Assembly: GCA_937872275.1 (NCBI GenBank)
Contig: CALMSE010000036.1
Coordinates: 1-5,062, forward strand
Source: an uncultured Leucobacter sp.
Lineage (GTDB): Bacteria; Actinomycetota; Actinomycetes; Actinomycetales; Microbacteriaceae
Direction of reading: 5' to 3'
DNA: 5,062 nucleotides
Part shown: one piece after another, positions 4,723-5,062 of the stretch
Layout: every line of letters starts with the position of its first letter
Numbering within the stretch: position 1 is the first letter of the stretch
Program-made: the position numbers and the translations under genes
Notes under the pieces: model-generated
Databases searched by the model: none
Told to the model about the DNA's origin: nothing
What the model saw: only the letters and a program-made list of their open reading frames with translations

Positions 4723-4728
4723 TAATCT
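4723..4728 (+). promoter_or_regulatory. -10 element of a leaderless transcript for the last gene
   Basis: TAATCT, the closest to consensus of the hexamers in this window, is followed by six bases (GTCAGG) and then GTG 4735. It lies in a 43-nt gap after the DUF1345 stop. No good -35 is visible (GCGACC at 4697-4702 is too far away). Confidence 0.6.
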
Positions 4729-4734
4729 GTCAGG

Positions 4735-5062
4735 GTGAACGATGATGAGCTGCGCGCATTCCTCGAGTCCGCCACGGTCGGCGATGACGGTGCCGGCGAT
4801 CGCGGCGGCGACACGGCCGGTGACGAGGGCCGGTCGCGAGCCGAGACCGAGCCGACCGTGGTGCTGCCGCCCGCGCCGGGGGGCGCCGACGACCGGGTGC
4901 CGAGCTTCGACGAGCTGATCGCCTCGGGAGCGGCCGGAGACGAGGATCTCGCGCCGATCGTGCTGCCGGGCCCGGCCTCGGCCGGGAAGCGGCCCTTCCC
5001 GTTCGGCGAGCCCGCGGCGATGCCGGCGCCGAAGCCGGCGCAGAAGCCGGCGCAGCCGGCCG
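4735..5062 (+). CDS. Unrecognised protein with disordered acidic N-terminus, 3'-truncated
   Basis: The frame is open from GTG 4735 to the right edge, giving 109 residues so far. It begins MNDDELRAFLESATVGDDG, a short possible helix followed by an Asp/Gly/Ala-rich acidic stretch (16-35), a patch with TVVLPPAPGG, a second short motif VPSFDELIASGAAGDEDL, and a Pro/Ala/Lys-rich segment ending in two KPAQ units encoded by an exact 12-nt duplication (5032-5055). The composition and lack of hydrophobic core suggest an intrinsically disordered N-terminal region leading to a folded or membrane domain beyond the window. I do not recognise the family and assign no function. The start is supported by the -10 element six bases upstream and by codon use typical of the neighbouring genes; another in-frame start is GTG 4858, but it would discard the coding-like N-terminus. 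Confidence 0.75.
   Translation, partial: MNDDELRAFLESATVGDDGAGDRGGDTAGDEGRSRAETEPTVVLPPAPGGADDRVPSFDELIASGAAGDEDLAPIVLPGPASAGKRPFPFGEPAAMPAPKPAQKPAQPA
5032..5055 (+). repeat. Two tandem 12-nt copies encoding KPAQ-KPAQ
   Basis: AAGCCGGCGCAG occurs at 5032-5043 and 5044-5055, in frame within the last gene. A related CCGGCGCCG precedes it and CCGGCC follows, so the low-complexity Pro/Ala/Lys tract may continue past the window edge. Confidence 0.8.

Noticed and set aside
1..5062. Defence system, toxin-antitoxin pair, CRISPR array, tRNA or insertion sequence.
   Set aside because: No characteristic domains, spaced repeats, cloverleaf or transposase were seen; the genes belong to ordinary chromosomal families with uniform composition.

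Overview
The window is very GC-rich and looks like an actinobacterial chromosome. The closest impression is Microbacteriaceae, possibly Leucobacter, but that rests on recognising protein families and was not tested. Supporting signs are the strong G/C preference at third codon positions, GTG starts beside ATG starts, and several TANNNT hexamers lying only 6-8 nt before a start codon, the layout of leaderless actinobacterial transcripts. The DNA is densely coding, the longest gap between genes is 127 nt, and nothing points to a phage, plasmid or insertion sequence.

Layout, left to right. (1) The 3' part of a small actinobacterial membrane protein (3-383, +) runs in from the left edge. (2) A 99-nt convergent gap holds two adjacent hairpins and is probably a shared terminator. 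(3) A Glyoxalase_6-type VOC protein (483-872, -) points left. Its start is separated by a 127-nt divergent region, with an 11-bp tandem repeat, from (4) a PhnA/YjdM zinc-ribbon protein (1000-1386, +). (5) A four-helix membrane protein follows 44 nt later (1431-1811, +). (6) A 115-nt gap with a 12-bp perfect inverted repeat leads into a PhnB-like VOC protein (1927-2349, +). (7) An ABHD11/YbfF-type alpha/beta hydrolase (2430-3236, +) has a leaderless-looking promoter next to a 13-bp direct repeat. (8) A DUF4287 protein of 69 residues (3295-3504, +) comes next. (9) An SRPBCC-domain protein (3562-4026, +) overlaps by 4 nt (10) a DUF1345 membrane protein (4023-4691, +). (11) The start of an unrecognised, low-complexity, probably disordered protein (4735-5062, +) runs off the right edge.

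The genes do not form an obvious pathway. They look like a row of small housekeeping or accessory genes, mostly with their own promoters. The only clear co-translated pair is SRPBCC-DUF1345, and phnA with the following membrane gene is a probable short operon. PhnA-family and PhnB-like genes lie close together, as their namesakes do in E. coli, and a second VOC protein is divergent from phnA. I found no defence system, toxin-antitoxin pair, CRISPR array, RNA gene or mobile element. The points most worth a second look are the repeats placed on promoters (931-952, 1826-1883, 2385-2413, 3518-3541) and the recurrent leaderless starts.
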